DNA of 14,550 nt from UBA9926 sp038131595 (GTDB lineage: Bacteria; Pseudomonadota; Gammaproteobacteria; Pseudomonadales; Azotimanducaceae), in assembly GCA_038131595.1 (NCBI GenBank), contig JAYPPR010000010.1, positions 1 through 14,550 of the forward strand, read 5' to 3'. This document shows, piece after piece, positions 1 to 7,010 of this stretch. The position numbers and the translations under genes are program-made. The notes below the pieces were generated by a model that worked only from the letters and a program-made list of their open reading frames with translations, was not told the DNA's origin and did not search any database. Each line of letters begins with the position of its first letter. The stretch's first letter is position 1.

Positions 1-1
1 G

Positions 2-139
2 GCGCCAGCACAAACATCTGTGAAACGGACGAAGACCAAGTTTCAGGATTTGGAATCAAGGCTCCAAGAAATGGAAGCGTACGTTACCTCGCGCCGCTTC
101 AAGACAGATAGGGCTTTCAGAGACCTGGAATCATCCTAG
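2..139 (+). CDS. pspC: C-terminal fragment of a PspC-like envelope stress protein (partial)
   Basis: An open frame enters from the left edge and stops at TAG 137-139, leaving 45 residues. The fragment is charged and helical, with a short heptad-like stretch (LESRLQEMEAYVTSRRF) followed by an RAFRDL-type end. This 'LE.R...ME.YVTS..F...R.FRDL' pattern is the usual C-terminal tail of gammaproteobacterial PspC, the inner-membrane partner of PspB in the phage-shock response. The membrane part and PspC domain lie outside the window, so the assignment rests only on the tail. It converges on ugpQ. Another coiled-coil protein with a similar tail cannot be excluded. Confidence 0.6.
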   Translation, partial: APAQTSVKRTKTKFQDLESRLQEMEAYVTSRRFKTDRAFRDLESS

Positions 140-336
140 AGTACATGGGTTTGCATTTGGTGTTGGCGACACTCGGGCAGCAATGCTAGGTCCTGGTGCA
201 ATCCCCCCGACACGGGCACGAGGCTTAGAGTGCGGCTTAGTCTGAACGCGGGCGAAGGGCAGAGGAATTCTCCGGTCTTTCAGGCTAAAACGAGCCCGAT
301 CGGTGTCTCGCCGTTCCAAAGATCCCTTTGGGGTGA
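140..336. other. Convergent intergenic region, no gene seen
   Basis: About 200 bases between the PspC-like tail (+) and the ugpQ stop (-). Open frames crossing it overlap ugpQ in another frame and have arginine/proline-rich shadow composition. A short CCC-TTT-GGG element near 323-332 and a CGAG...CTCG pair near 291-310 could form small hairpins, but neither has a convincing U-tract, so I do not call a terminator. Confidence 0.5.
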
Positions 337-1017
337 TTATTCGAGGGCCTGGAACCCGCGGTCTGGGTAGTCGCAAAAGATGGCGTCCACTCCCCACCGA
401 TTCATACGCTGGATATCGTCTATTTCATTGACTGTGTAGACCGCGACCTTAAGCCCGGCAGTATGCGCCGCACTCACCCAGTCCTCAGTGACGTGTTTAA
501 GCGCCATATTCATGTAGCGGGCATCGAGAGATAGGGCGCGGTCGATGGCGTCGCTCGGCATCTTCCAAAACAGCGCGCCGCGCGCATAACGCGGCGAGGC
601 TAGCGCAAGTTCGCGATGGTTAAATGAACTGAGCAGGAATTGGTTTGGGTCGGCTCCATGTTCGAGGCACCATGCATCGAGCAGCGCCGAGGTTGGCTGA
701 GCGGTGCCGGGCCCCTTGAGCTCAATGTTGATAGTGGCTTGACCATCGACCATCTCGATAACCTCATCGAGATAAGGGACTTTTTCGCCATCTCCGGCGT
801 CGAGCCTACGAATAGCGTCCAGCGAGTGATCGCTGATGAGTCCCTGGCCGCTCGTCGTTCGATCCAGCTGTTCGTCGTGAATGACGATGAGCTTGCCATC
901 CAGTAAATGAACGTCCAGCTCCAGCCACTCGCATCCTTGGCTAAGCGCCAGCTCGAATGCTTTCAGGGTGTTTTCAGGTGCGTAGCCGCTTGCTCCGCGA
1001 TGACCAATAATTTGCAT
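337..1017 (-). CDS. ugpQ: Glycerophosphodiester phosphodiesterase, UgpQ-type
   Basis: An intact 226-residue frame. It hydrolyses glycerophosphodiesters, products of phospholipid breakdown, to glycerol-3-phosphate and an alcohol. The GDPD family signature is complete: HRGASGYAPENT at residues 6-17, metal and catalytic residues in ELDVH (E33, D35), the general-acid histidine in IHDE (H47), and IELKGP (E99, K101). It ends with the usual CDYPDR motif. There is no signal peptide, so it should be cytoplasmic like UgpQ rather than periplasmic like GlpQ. The ATG at 1015-1017 starts exactly at the expected MQIIGHRG; the ribosome site upstream is weak. It is divergent from dnaX. Unlike most + strand neighbours its frame is unbroken. 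Confidence 0.93.
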   Translation of the reverse strand: MQIIGHRGASGYAPENTLKAFELALSQGCEWLELDVHLLDGKLIVIHDEQLDRTTSGQGLISDHSLDAIRRLDAGDGEKVPYLDEVIEMVDGQATINIELKGPGTAQPTSALLDAWCLEHGADPNQFLLSSFNHRELALASPRYARGALFWKMPSDAIDRALSLDARYMNMALKHVTEDWVSAAHTAGLKVAVYTVNEIDDIQRMNRWGVDAIFCDYPDRGFQALE

Positions 1018-1128
1018 GAGTTGTCTCGAGCGATAGCGCGGGTTAGGTTATTGGTGCACCGCTGCTAGGGCCTTATTCTTTTTGTTGTCGTTAACGTCTT
1101 GGAGTCTCGCCTATTTCGGGGGATAGGC

Positions 1129-1134
1129 TACAAT
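1129..1134 (+). promoter_or_regulatory. Possible -10 element upstream of dnaX
   Basis: TACAAT lies 24 bases before the dnaX start at 1158, in the ugpQ-dnaX divergent region. It matches a sigma70 -10 box well (5 of 6), but no good -35 sits 15-19 bases upstream (TTGGAG at 1099 is 24 bases away). Suggestive only. Confidence 0.3.
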
Positions 1135-1157
1135 GCTACGACGTCCGGATGCACGCT

Positions 1158-3370
1158 ATGTCATATCAAGTTTTAGCACGAAAGTATCGCCCCTCGAACT
1201 TCAAAGAGCTTGAAGGGCAGACCCACGTGCTGCAAGCGTTGATCAATGCGCTGGACAATGATCGTTTGCATCACGCCTATCTTTTTACCGGCACACGCGG
1301 AGTGGGCAAGACCACCATCGCTCGGATCCTGGCGAAATGCCTAAATTGTGAGCAGGGCGTCACTAGTGAGCCTTGCGGAACCTGTCATGCCTGTATGGAA
1401 ATCGCTCAGGGGCGCAGCGTAGACCTTATTGAGGTCGATGCGGCATCGCGTACCGGTGTCGACGACATGCGGGATTTGCTCGATAACGTGCAGTACATGC
1501 CGACAAGCGCTCGTTACAAGGTATATCTGATCGACGAGGTGCACATGCTCTCAAAGAGCAGCTTCAACGCCATGTTGAAAACGCTCGAGGAGCCCCCCGC
1601 GCACGTGAAGTTCTTGTTCGCGACCACCGATCCAAAAAAACTGCCTGTCACAGTGTTGTCGCGATGCTTGCAGTTTAATTTGAAGAACATGACGCCCGAG
1701 CGAGTCGTTAACCACCTTCGAGAGATTCTGGGCCGTGAAGGCATCGAAGCTGAGGATGCCGCACTATGGCAGCTTGGCCGCGCCGCCGAAGGAAGCATGC
1801 GGGATGCGCTCAGTCTGACGGATCAGGCGATCGGTTTTGCGATGGCGCGCTCACTGAACAGTCTGTCGCTGCCATGCTAGGTACGGTGGACAGACAAGAT
1901 GTCTATCGCTTGCTCGTCGCTCTTGCGGAGTATGATGGCGGCCAGTTACTCCAAATCATCGCCCAAGCAGCAGAATTCTCGACAAACTTTGATGGGCTGC
2001 TCGATGAAGTGTTGGCGGTGCTGCATCGAGTCGCCATTGCCCATGCGGTGCCAGACTCCATTGACAATCAGCTCGGCGATGAGGCCGTGCTGCGCTCACT
2101 CACGGAGCTTTTTGACCCAGAACATGTGCAGCTGTTGTATCAGATTGGGCTGATTGGCAAACGGGATTTGCCTTTGTCGCCCAGCCTCAAATCGGGTTCG
2201 AGATGGTCATGCTGAGGATGCTCGCGTTTCAGCCAGAGGCGGGCCTGACTGACGAACACCGGGAACCGGCAGACAGAGGTGATGCGAGTGACGCGCCTGC
2301 AAGTGCCCCAAGCGAGTCGCCGCTCGCGAATTTGAAAGCCTCGCTGGCCTCTGGGACTAAAGGAGCGTCTGCGCCCACTACGGGTCCGTACCCCAAGCGA
2401 ATCAGATGGGCTCGGCGATGGGTGCTGTAAAAACAGAACCTATTCGGCAGACGCGACAACGCCTGCCAAAGCCGCTGCCACGGCGGTCAAGGTGGCGTCC
2501 AAAGAAGGAACGCTGGAATCGCAATCCGTCGATGGATCGCAAAGTCAGCCGTCCATGAGAGGGGCTGGCGAGCGAGAGCCTACGAAGGCGGTTCGCGCCA
2601 GCAGCAGGGCACAGCAGAGGCGCTGGCGGATCTGCCGGCTGAAGAGGCTTCGCTGTCACCCAACCCTCATCAAAAGAAGGGGACCTCACAACTGAGGGTT
2701 CAGGATCGTCCCGCCAAAACCTGTATGTGGTCGAGGCGGCCGAAGCAGCAAAACCGGCCTAAACCCTGAGACCGAAGAGGGTAGTGGTGGTGTGCCTGGC
2801 GCTTCAGGTAACACTCAATTTGGTGACCAAGCCGGTGCGATGCCGGCCTTGACCGAGGGTCACGAGGACGCTGTCCGGAGCGGATCCAAAGCATGGCGAT
2901 GAGCCCCAGAGATAGAGAGTGATCAAGGAGTTCGCTCAAGGCACACGGCAAGCAGTCATTGATGAGTCCTTTGCTCCTGGCGATGTTGCATGGTTTGAGC
3001 GATTCAGTGCCTTAGTGATTGGCGGAGTCGCTGAGGCCCTAGCGAGTCACTTGCACTGGAGAGCGCAAGGACAATTGCATACAATTTTGATGGATCCTGA
3101 GTACGCCTCGCTGATGGGTGACCAGCAAGTGGCGCGGCTTGAAGCGGCGCTGTCAACGTTAGAAGGCGAGCCCATAACCATTCAGATTTCTGTCGAGCAA
3201 CCCACGGGCGCGAGCCCTGCGATGATCGCTGCTGATCGAAAGGCGAGGGCGCTGGCTCGTGCCAGGCCGACATCGAGCGAGACCCAGGCGTTCAAGTGCT
3301 AATGACAAGTTTCGGCGCGAAGATCGTAGAAGACACGGTGAAACCCAAGACAGTTGAAGGAGATAAGTAG
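1158..3370 (+). CDS. dnaX: DNA polymerase III subunits gamma/tau (frame broken about ten times)
   Basis: The AAA+ clamp-loader ATPase that loads the beta sliding clamp and ties polymerase core to DnaB helicase. The start MSYQVLARKYRP (ATG 1158) matches the family; an ATG at 1149 adds three residues. Visible: Walker A GTRGVGKT (residues 45-52), zinc cysteines C64, C73, C76, C79, Walker B LIDEVH (124-129), sensor-1 FATTD and the arginine finger in SRC. The tau C-terminal domain is recognisable around 2970-3250, ending at TAG 3368. The frame shifts by one missing base near 1841 (GFG-DGALTEQ expected), 2192 (SGFEMVMLRML), about 2400, 2450, 2580, 2695 and 2755, twice in 2875-2915, and near 3291. 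Restoring ten bases gives about 740 residues, against 643 in E. coli. The linker positions are approximate because it is poorly conserved. Probably sequence errors, since the gene is essential. Confidence 0.9.
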
Positions 3371-3643
3371 GTGTTCAAGGGGATGGATGGCTTGATGCAG
3401 CAGGCCAAGGAGATGCAAGAAAAGTTTGAGCGAATGCAAAATGACATGCAGAACTCCGAAGTCACCGGTGATGCTGGGGCCGGTATGGTGAAAGTGACGA
3501 TGACGGGCAGGCATGATGTGCGTCGCGTGGATATTGATCCGTCCGTGCTGTCAGAGGACAAAGCTCTGCTTGAGGATCTGCTGGCAGCCGCTGTGAACGA
3601 TGCGGTTCGACGAGTGGAGGCTCAGCAGAAGGAAAATGTCTGA
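3371..3643 (+). CDS. ybaB: YbaB/EbfC nucleoid-associated protein (C-terminus frameshifted)
   Basis: A small dimeric DNA-binding protein that almost always sits between dnaX and recR. GTG 3371 directly follows the dnaX TAG, with a strong GAAGGAG site at 3356-3362; it gives the expected MFKGMDGLMQQAKEMQEK start. Conserved features: the long N-terminal helix, EVTGDAGAGMVKVTMTGRHDV, the DPSVL segment and LEDLLAAAVNDAVRRVE. The frame stops at 3643 after KENV, but the next frame continues as KMSELTGGLQMPPGFKF, the normal YbaB tail. The break sits in an A-run near 3632-3636, where two missing A's (or one extra base) would restore QKEKMSEL. The real end is then about 3690-3696, but the last residues are unclear. 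About 105 residues in full, as in the family. Confidence 0.93.
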   Translation: MFKGMDGLMQQAKEMQEKFERMQNDMQNSEVTGDAGAGMVKVTMTGRHDVRRVDIDPSVLSEDKALLEDLLAAAVNDAVRRVEAQQKENV

Positions 3644-3700
3644 ATTGACCGGCGGGTTGCAGATGCCTCCCGGCTTCAAGTTTCTTCCAGGCCTAAATCC

Positions 3701-4290
3701 GTGTCCGAGCGACTACTCGACGAATTGGTTGATGCACTGCGATGTCTTCCAGGCGTTGGCAGAAAGTCAGCGCAGCGGATGGTTTGGCATCTGCTGGAGC
3801 GAGATCGGGAGGGCGGTCAGAATTTGGCTGGTGTGCTAAAGCGTGTCATGACTGAAGTCGGCCACTGCCAGCAATGCAGAAACTTCAGCATGCAGCCCAT
3901 ATGCTCTATGTGTTCGGACGAATCCCGAGACGCTTCCATCATTTGCGTCGTCGAGACGCCAGCCGATGTGATGGCGGTTGAGCAGTCGGGTAGTTTTCAG
4001 GGCCGGTATTTTTAACCATGTCTAACCTCTCGCCCATTGATGGCATTGGTCCTGACGAGATTGGTGCCGATGCGCTGGTCCGCCTGTGTCAAGGCGGTGT
4101 GACTGAAGTCATTTTGGCGCTCGACTCAACCGTCGAGGGCGAGGCCACCAGTCACTTTCTTACCGAGAGCCTGAGTCAGACCGGCGTATCGGTGTCGCGA
4201 ATCGCGCATGGTGTCCCGATGGGTGGCACGCTTGAATACATTGATGGCGGCACGCTTTTTCACGCGATTTCTGGACGAAAACCAGTTTGA
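3701..4290 (+). CDS. recR: Recombination mediator RecR (one frameshift)
   Basis: RecR works with RecF/RecO to load RecA at single-strand gaps. From GTG 3701 the protein begins MSERLLDELVDALRCLPGVG. It has the helix-hairpin-helix LPGVGRKSAQRM (16-27), a four-cysteine zinc finger (C56, C59, C68, C71) and the Toprim domain starting near IICVVETPADVMAVE, with TVEGEATSHFL downstream. An AGG at 3690 gives a modest ribosome site. The first frame stops at 4015 inside RYF; the second resumes at 4018 (MSNLSPIDGIGPDEIG). One T missing from the T-run at about 4009-4013 restores a protein of 196 residues, aligned in length with the family's RYFVLMGHLSPLDGIGP region. E. coli RecR has 201. Its TGA overlaps the rnd start. 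Confidence 0.93.
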
Positions 4291-5380
4291 ATTACATTTG
4301 GGTCAGTAGTCAGGATGAACTAAGCACGGCGATTGAGACTTGCTCACAAAGCGATTGGGTTGTTGTCGACACCGAATTCATGCGGACAGACACCTACTAC
4401 CCAAAGTAGGACTCCTGCACTGGGGAACCCTCAGGCTAATTTTCTGATTGACCCGCTAGCCATTAGCGATGTGGAGCCCAATTGTCGCACTGCTTGAGGA
4501 CTCGTCCGTTCTCAAAGTCCTGCACTCTGGTTCCGAAGATTTTGAAGTGTTCCAACGCTGGCTCTCCGTTACGCCGGCTCCTGTGTTTGACACTCAAGGG
4601 CCGCTGCCGCCCTGGGTATGGCTATGCGATGGGCTATCAGAAACTGATAGAAACCATGATGAATGAGACGATTCCCAAGGGAGAGACGCGTTCAGATTGG
4701 CTGCAGCGACCCCTAACCGCCTCCCAGTGTGCCTATGCAGCGCAGGACGTTCACTATTTAGCGATGGTTTTTCCAAGGATGCTATCGGACCTTGACCAAC
4801 TAGAGCGTAGGAATTGGGTCCTTCAGGACTCGGTACCACGAGCGACGCTGCTGACCATGGTTCCCGTAGAGGATGCTTACAAGCGCCAAAAAGGTTTGCA
4901 TTTACTATCGCCTCGAGCGCTTTTGTTGGCGCAACAGTTGTTCGAGTGGCGCGAGCAAGAAGCGCGGAGAAAGATCGGCCAAGAAACTGAATTCTTCATG
5001 ATGAGCAGATCATGAATTTGGTGAAGGCGCCGGATCGATCGTGGCGAGATCTGAAGCAAGCGGGTTTTCATAACCGGACACGCCAGCGCATTGGCAACGA
5101 CGTTTTAGCATTGGTGGATCAAACGCTGGCCGCCGCAGAATCCGATCTTCCAGCGCCACTTGATGGGAAGCGCGTACCGGTAGACAAGAAGCAATACAAG
5201 CTATTGCAAGCGGCGTTAGGTGAGCTCGCCCAAACGCTGAAGGTCCCCGTGGAATATGCAGCGACTCGGCGGGATCTGAGCACATTGTGCGAGCTCGGTC
5301 CCGGAATGAGGTTTCCTGCCCGCAACTTTCTGGGTTGGCGTGAGGTGCACATTGGGCCTGCGCTGCTCAATGCGTGCTAA
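4287..5380 (+). CDS. rnd: Ribonuclease D (multiple frameshifts and one in-frame TGA)
   Basis: A 3'-5' exoribonuclease for tRNA 3'-end trimming. TTG 4287 overlaps the recR TGA and opens MNYIWVSSQDELSTAIE. DEDD exonuclease motifs: DTEFMRTDTYYPK (Exo I), LHSGSEDFEVF and VFDTQ (Exo II region), AAQDVHYL (Exo III). Two HRDC-like segments follow, around 4850-4970 and 5120-5290. Breaks: missing bases near 4406 and 4423, an extra G near 4471 (removing it gives SDWSPIVALLED), two missing near 4598 and 4614, one near 4971. At 4988 a TGA stands where the family has Trp in PRNW(V/I)L. With these corrections the frame is 365 residues, close to E. coli RNase D (375). Function is clear; the broken frame is probably technical. 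Confidence 0.9.
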
Positions 5381-5434
5381 CTGAGCGATTGAAAATTCCA
5401 GTAGTGACAATCATTCGATAGCAGTGGCTTAGCC

Positions 5435-5448
5435 CACAACCCGTTGTG
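5435..5448. promoter_or_regulatory. Dyad CACAAC-CC-GTTGTG upstream of ycgL
   Basis: A perfect 6+6 inverted repeat with a two-base centre in the 186-base rnd-ycgL gap. The half site GTTGTGA recurs as GGTTGTGAG at 5477-5485. It could be an operator; the centre is too short for a stable hairpin and there is no U-tract. No regulator can be named. Confidence 0.3.
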
Positions 5449-5515
5449 ATGGTCAGGGTCAGCCATGCGAGGCAAGGTTGTGAGTAAACCCACTGACGCA
5501 AGCTAAAAGTACGCT

Positions 5516-5529
5516 CTAGCTAATGCTAG
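5516..5529. repeat. Dyad CTAGC-TAAT-GCTAG upstream of ycgL
   Basis: A perfect 5+5 inverted repeat with a TAAT centre, 38 bases before the ycgL ATG at 5567. It lies where a promoter or operator would be expected. A chance occurrence is possible at this length. Confidence 0.25.
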
Positions 5530-5566
5530 GTGCAGTGAATGAACGGCAGTAGAAAGAAGGCGAGTC

Positions 5567-5806
5567 ATGGTTTCGTGTGATGTACAAAAGTGATCGGCGC
5601 GAGTTGATGTATCTCTACGTGCTCGAAGGTGAGGGGCTTGAGCGAGTGCCCGCCGCGCTAATGAAAACGTTTGGTAGCCCGACCTTCGTTCTGAATGTTG
5701 AATTGACGCCAGATAAAGCACTCGCCAAGGAAGATCCACAGGTGGTGATCGAGCACCTTGAAACGCAGGGCTATCATTTACAAATGCCACCATCGAGGCG
5801 CTATGA
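5567..5806 (+). CDS. ycgL: YcgL domain protein (frame broken at the start and near the end)
   Basis: A small conserved gammaproteobacterial protein of unresolved role. The core matches the family: YKSDRRELMYLYVLEG, ERVPAALMKTFGSPTFVLN, LTPDKALAKEDPQVVIEHLETQGYHLQMPP. AGAAGG at 5555-5560 points to ATG 5567 as the start, but that frame only joins the core after an indel in 5567-5577 (the core frame alone opens at GTG 5577 or ATG 5580). At the 3' end the core frame runs to 5906 as a shadow of ycgN. One missing base near 5790 instead gives MPP-IEAL and TGA 5804-5806, in a classic ATGA overlap with ycgN. I prefer that end, which leaves about 80 residues. Identity is firm, boundaries less so. Confidence 0.75.
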
Positions 5807-6252
5807 CGTTCTGGAAGACAAAGACGCTGGCCGAGATGAACGCCGAGGAATGGGAATCGCTTTGCGACCGATGCGCCCGCTGTTGTCTGGTCAAATTGGA
5901 AGATGAAGATACCGGAGAGATATGCTTCACCGATGTGGTGTGCGATCTGCTGGATGATCAGGCGTGCACCTGTGGTGACTACAAGCATCGAAGCATCAGA
6001 GTGCCAACCTGCGTGTCGCTCAATGCCAACAATCTCGATGACATTGGATTTATGCCCGACACCTGTGCGTACCGATTGCTGCACGAGGGGAAGCCGTTGC
6101 CGGATTGGCATCCGCTGGTGACTGGCAATAGCGATAGCGTTCATGACGCTGGGATCTCGGTGCGCGGGCGAGTCGTTTCTGAAGCGTCTGTTCATGAGGA
6201 CGATTTGGAGTGGCGGCTGATCGACTGGGTTAGGTTTAATGGCAAGGCTTGA
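5803..6252 (+). CDS. ycgN: YcgN-type cysteine-cluster protein (UPF0260)
   Basis: An intact 149-residue frame (E. coli YcgN has 153). The start MTFWKTKTLAEMNAEEWESL is the family's, at ATG 5803 with GAGG four bases upstream; an in-frame ATG at 5758 would add residues lying inside ycgL. The cysteine cluster C21-x2-C24-x2-CC27-28 defines the family. It is followed by DEDTGEICFTDVVC, C-T-C-G-D-Y, PTC and MPDTCAYRLLHEGKPLPDWHPL, all conserved. The cysteines suggest binding of Zn or Fe, but no biochemical function is established to my knowledge. It is the only + strand gene between dnaX and hrpA with no visible frame lesion. No signal peptide or membrane segment. Confidence 0.93.
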   Translation: MTFWKTKTLAEMNAEEWESLCDRCARCCLVKLEDEDTGEICFTDVVCDLLDDQACTCGDYKHRSIRVPTCVSLNANNLDDIGFMPDTCAYRLLHEGKPLPDWHPLVTGNSDSVHDAGISVRGRVVSEASVHEDDLEWRLIDWVRFNGKA

Positions 6253-6510
6253 GACTCAACCGCTCGAGGGTTTTGCGGTATGCCAAAACGTCCACTGGCC
6301 TGGTAACGAGTAGGGAAAACGGAGTGATCATTAGAAGCATGCTAGAAACGCTGAGTTGAGCGTTGGCAAGGCATACTAGTGACTACGTTACTGACAAACC
6401 CGGCGCAAACGAAAGGGGTTACCCTGAGCACCCGAGTAGGGGCTTTGAGCAGGACCATCAACTAGAGCGGTCTGAAGAGGCTGCCACAGCCTAGAACGAA
6501 GGAAGCGTAT
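6253..6510. other. Intergenic region with a small hairpin, no gene seen
   Basis: About 258 noncoding bases between ycgN and the small membrane protein. AACC-GCTCGA-GGGTTTT just after ycgN (near 6259-6275) could be a weak terminator, with a short stem and a four-T tail. AACGCT-GAGTTG-AGCGTT at 6347-6364 is a perfect 6-bp stem. I find no tRNA and no convincing small ORF with a ribosome site. Confidence 0.45.
6347..6364. repeat. 6-bp inverted repeat with 6-base loop
   Basis: AACGCT and AGCGTT are perfect reverse complements around GAGTTG, with no following U-tract. It is framed by GCTAG at 6341 and ACTAG at 6376. It could be an operator, a processed RNA structure, or chance. Confidence 0.25.
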
Positions 6511-6865
6511 ATGGAATCTTGGCAATATCCGCTGGCTTGGGCCACCTACCTGGTTGCGGGTGCAGGGTTAGGCGGTTGCTCTGGTTGGCATTCGCTCGTT
6601 TGTCTTGGGTGGCTCGCTACTGGTTGCTGGGGAGCTATGCCGTTATCGCATTCACGCCGTGGACGCTGGCAGATTATCCAGGTCATATGGCGCCAGCAGT
6701 GCTAGTGCTCGCGATGGACCTGCTGCTAAAAGGCGGTGGTAACACGCTGGAAGGAGGTTAGTGCTCGCAATCGCCTATGGGGTGATGCTGCTGTTTGTGA
6801 TGACCATGGCACTGCGCCGATCAAAGCGCGAGCGTCAATTAAACGCGCTAGACTCTGGTGAATAG
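6511..6865 (+). CDS. Small conserved-type inner-membrane protein of unknown function (two frameshifts)
   Basis: I do not recognise a named family with certainty. ATG 6511 has a good AGGAAG site at 6500-6505. The first frame gives MESWQYPLAWATYLVAGAG, a hydrophobic helix. A missing base near 6566-6575 moves to a frame with RLLWLAFARLSWVARYWLLG, AVIAFTPWTLADY and APAVLVLAMDLLLKGGG. A second missing base near 6756 joins LVLAIAYGVMLLFVMTMALRR and a charged tail (SKRERQLNALDSGE) ending at TAG 6863-6865. Joined length is 118 residues, with about three to four membrane segments and a basic, presumably cytoplasmic, C-terminus. The joined segments make topological sense, which supports a single gene. 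It lies just upstream of a MoxR/CoxE pair and may be co-functional; that is inference. A separate short gene starting at GTG 6761 is possible. Confidence 0.6.
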
Positions 6866-6887
6866 TCGTCACTGACCGTCACAGAGA

Positions 6888-6909
6888 CCCCGCGGGGAGC
6901 GCCACGGGG
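6888..6909 (+). terminator. Possible weak GC-rich hairpin after the membrane-protein gene
   Basis: CCCCG at 6888-6892 can pair with CGGGG at 6905-6909, or fold within the palindrome CCCCGCGGGG at 6888-6897. The tail CTTGCTTGCC has few T's, so this is a poor intrinsic terminator at best. Confidence 0.25.
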
Positions 6910-6914
6910 CTTGC

Positions 6915-6943
6915 TTGCCATGCAGATCTAGTGCACTTAAAGT
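6915..6943 (+). promoter_or_regulatory. Candidate sigma70-like promoter for the MoxR/CoxE genes
   Basis: TTGCCA at 6915-6920 (5 of 6 to consensus), a 17-base spacer, then TAAAGT at 6938-6943 (4 of 6). It lies 68 bases before the ATPase start at 7011 and just after the hairpin that follows the preceding gene, a sensible place for a promoter. Based only on consensus matching. Confidence 0.4.
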
Positions 6944-7010
6944 AGGGGCCTCATGGCGATTCACCATCGCTGGCTCATCAATTCGTTCGATTCAGGAAGC
7001 CGTTTGTCAT

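Noticed and set aside
131..397. An 88-residue - strand frame overlapping the end of ugpQ.
   Set aside because: Arginine/proline-rich shadow composition, overlaps a real gene in another frame, no domain or ribosome site.
1018..1157. A 4.5S RNA (ffs) gene upstream of dnaX, where some gammaproteobacteria carry it.
   Set aside because: The conserved SRP RNA core (GGTCAGG...GGAAGCAGCC type) is not present in this interval.
5503..6195. A 230-residue - strand open frame antisense to ycgL and ycgN.
   Set aside because: It is a shadow of two well-supported + strand genes, has mixed arginine/histidine-rich composition and no recognisable domain.
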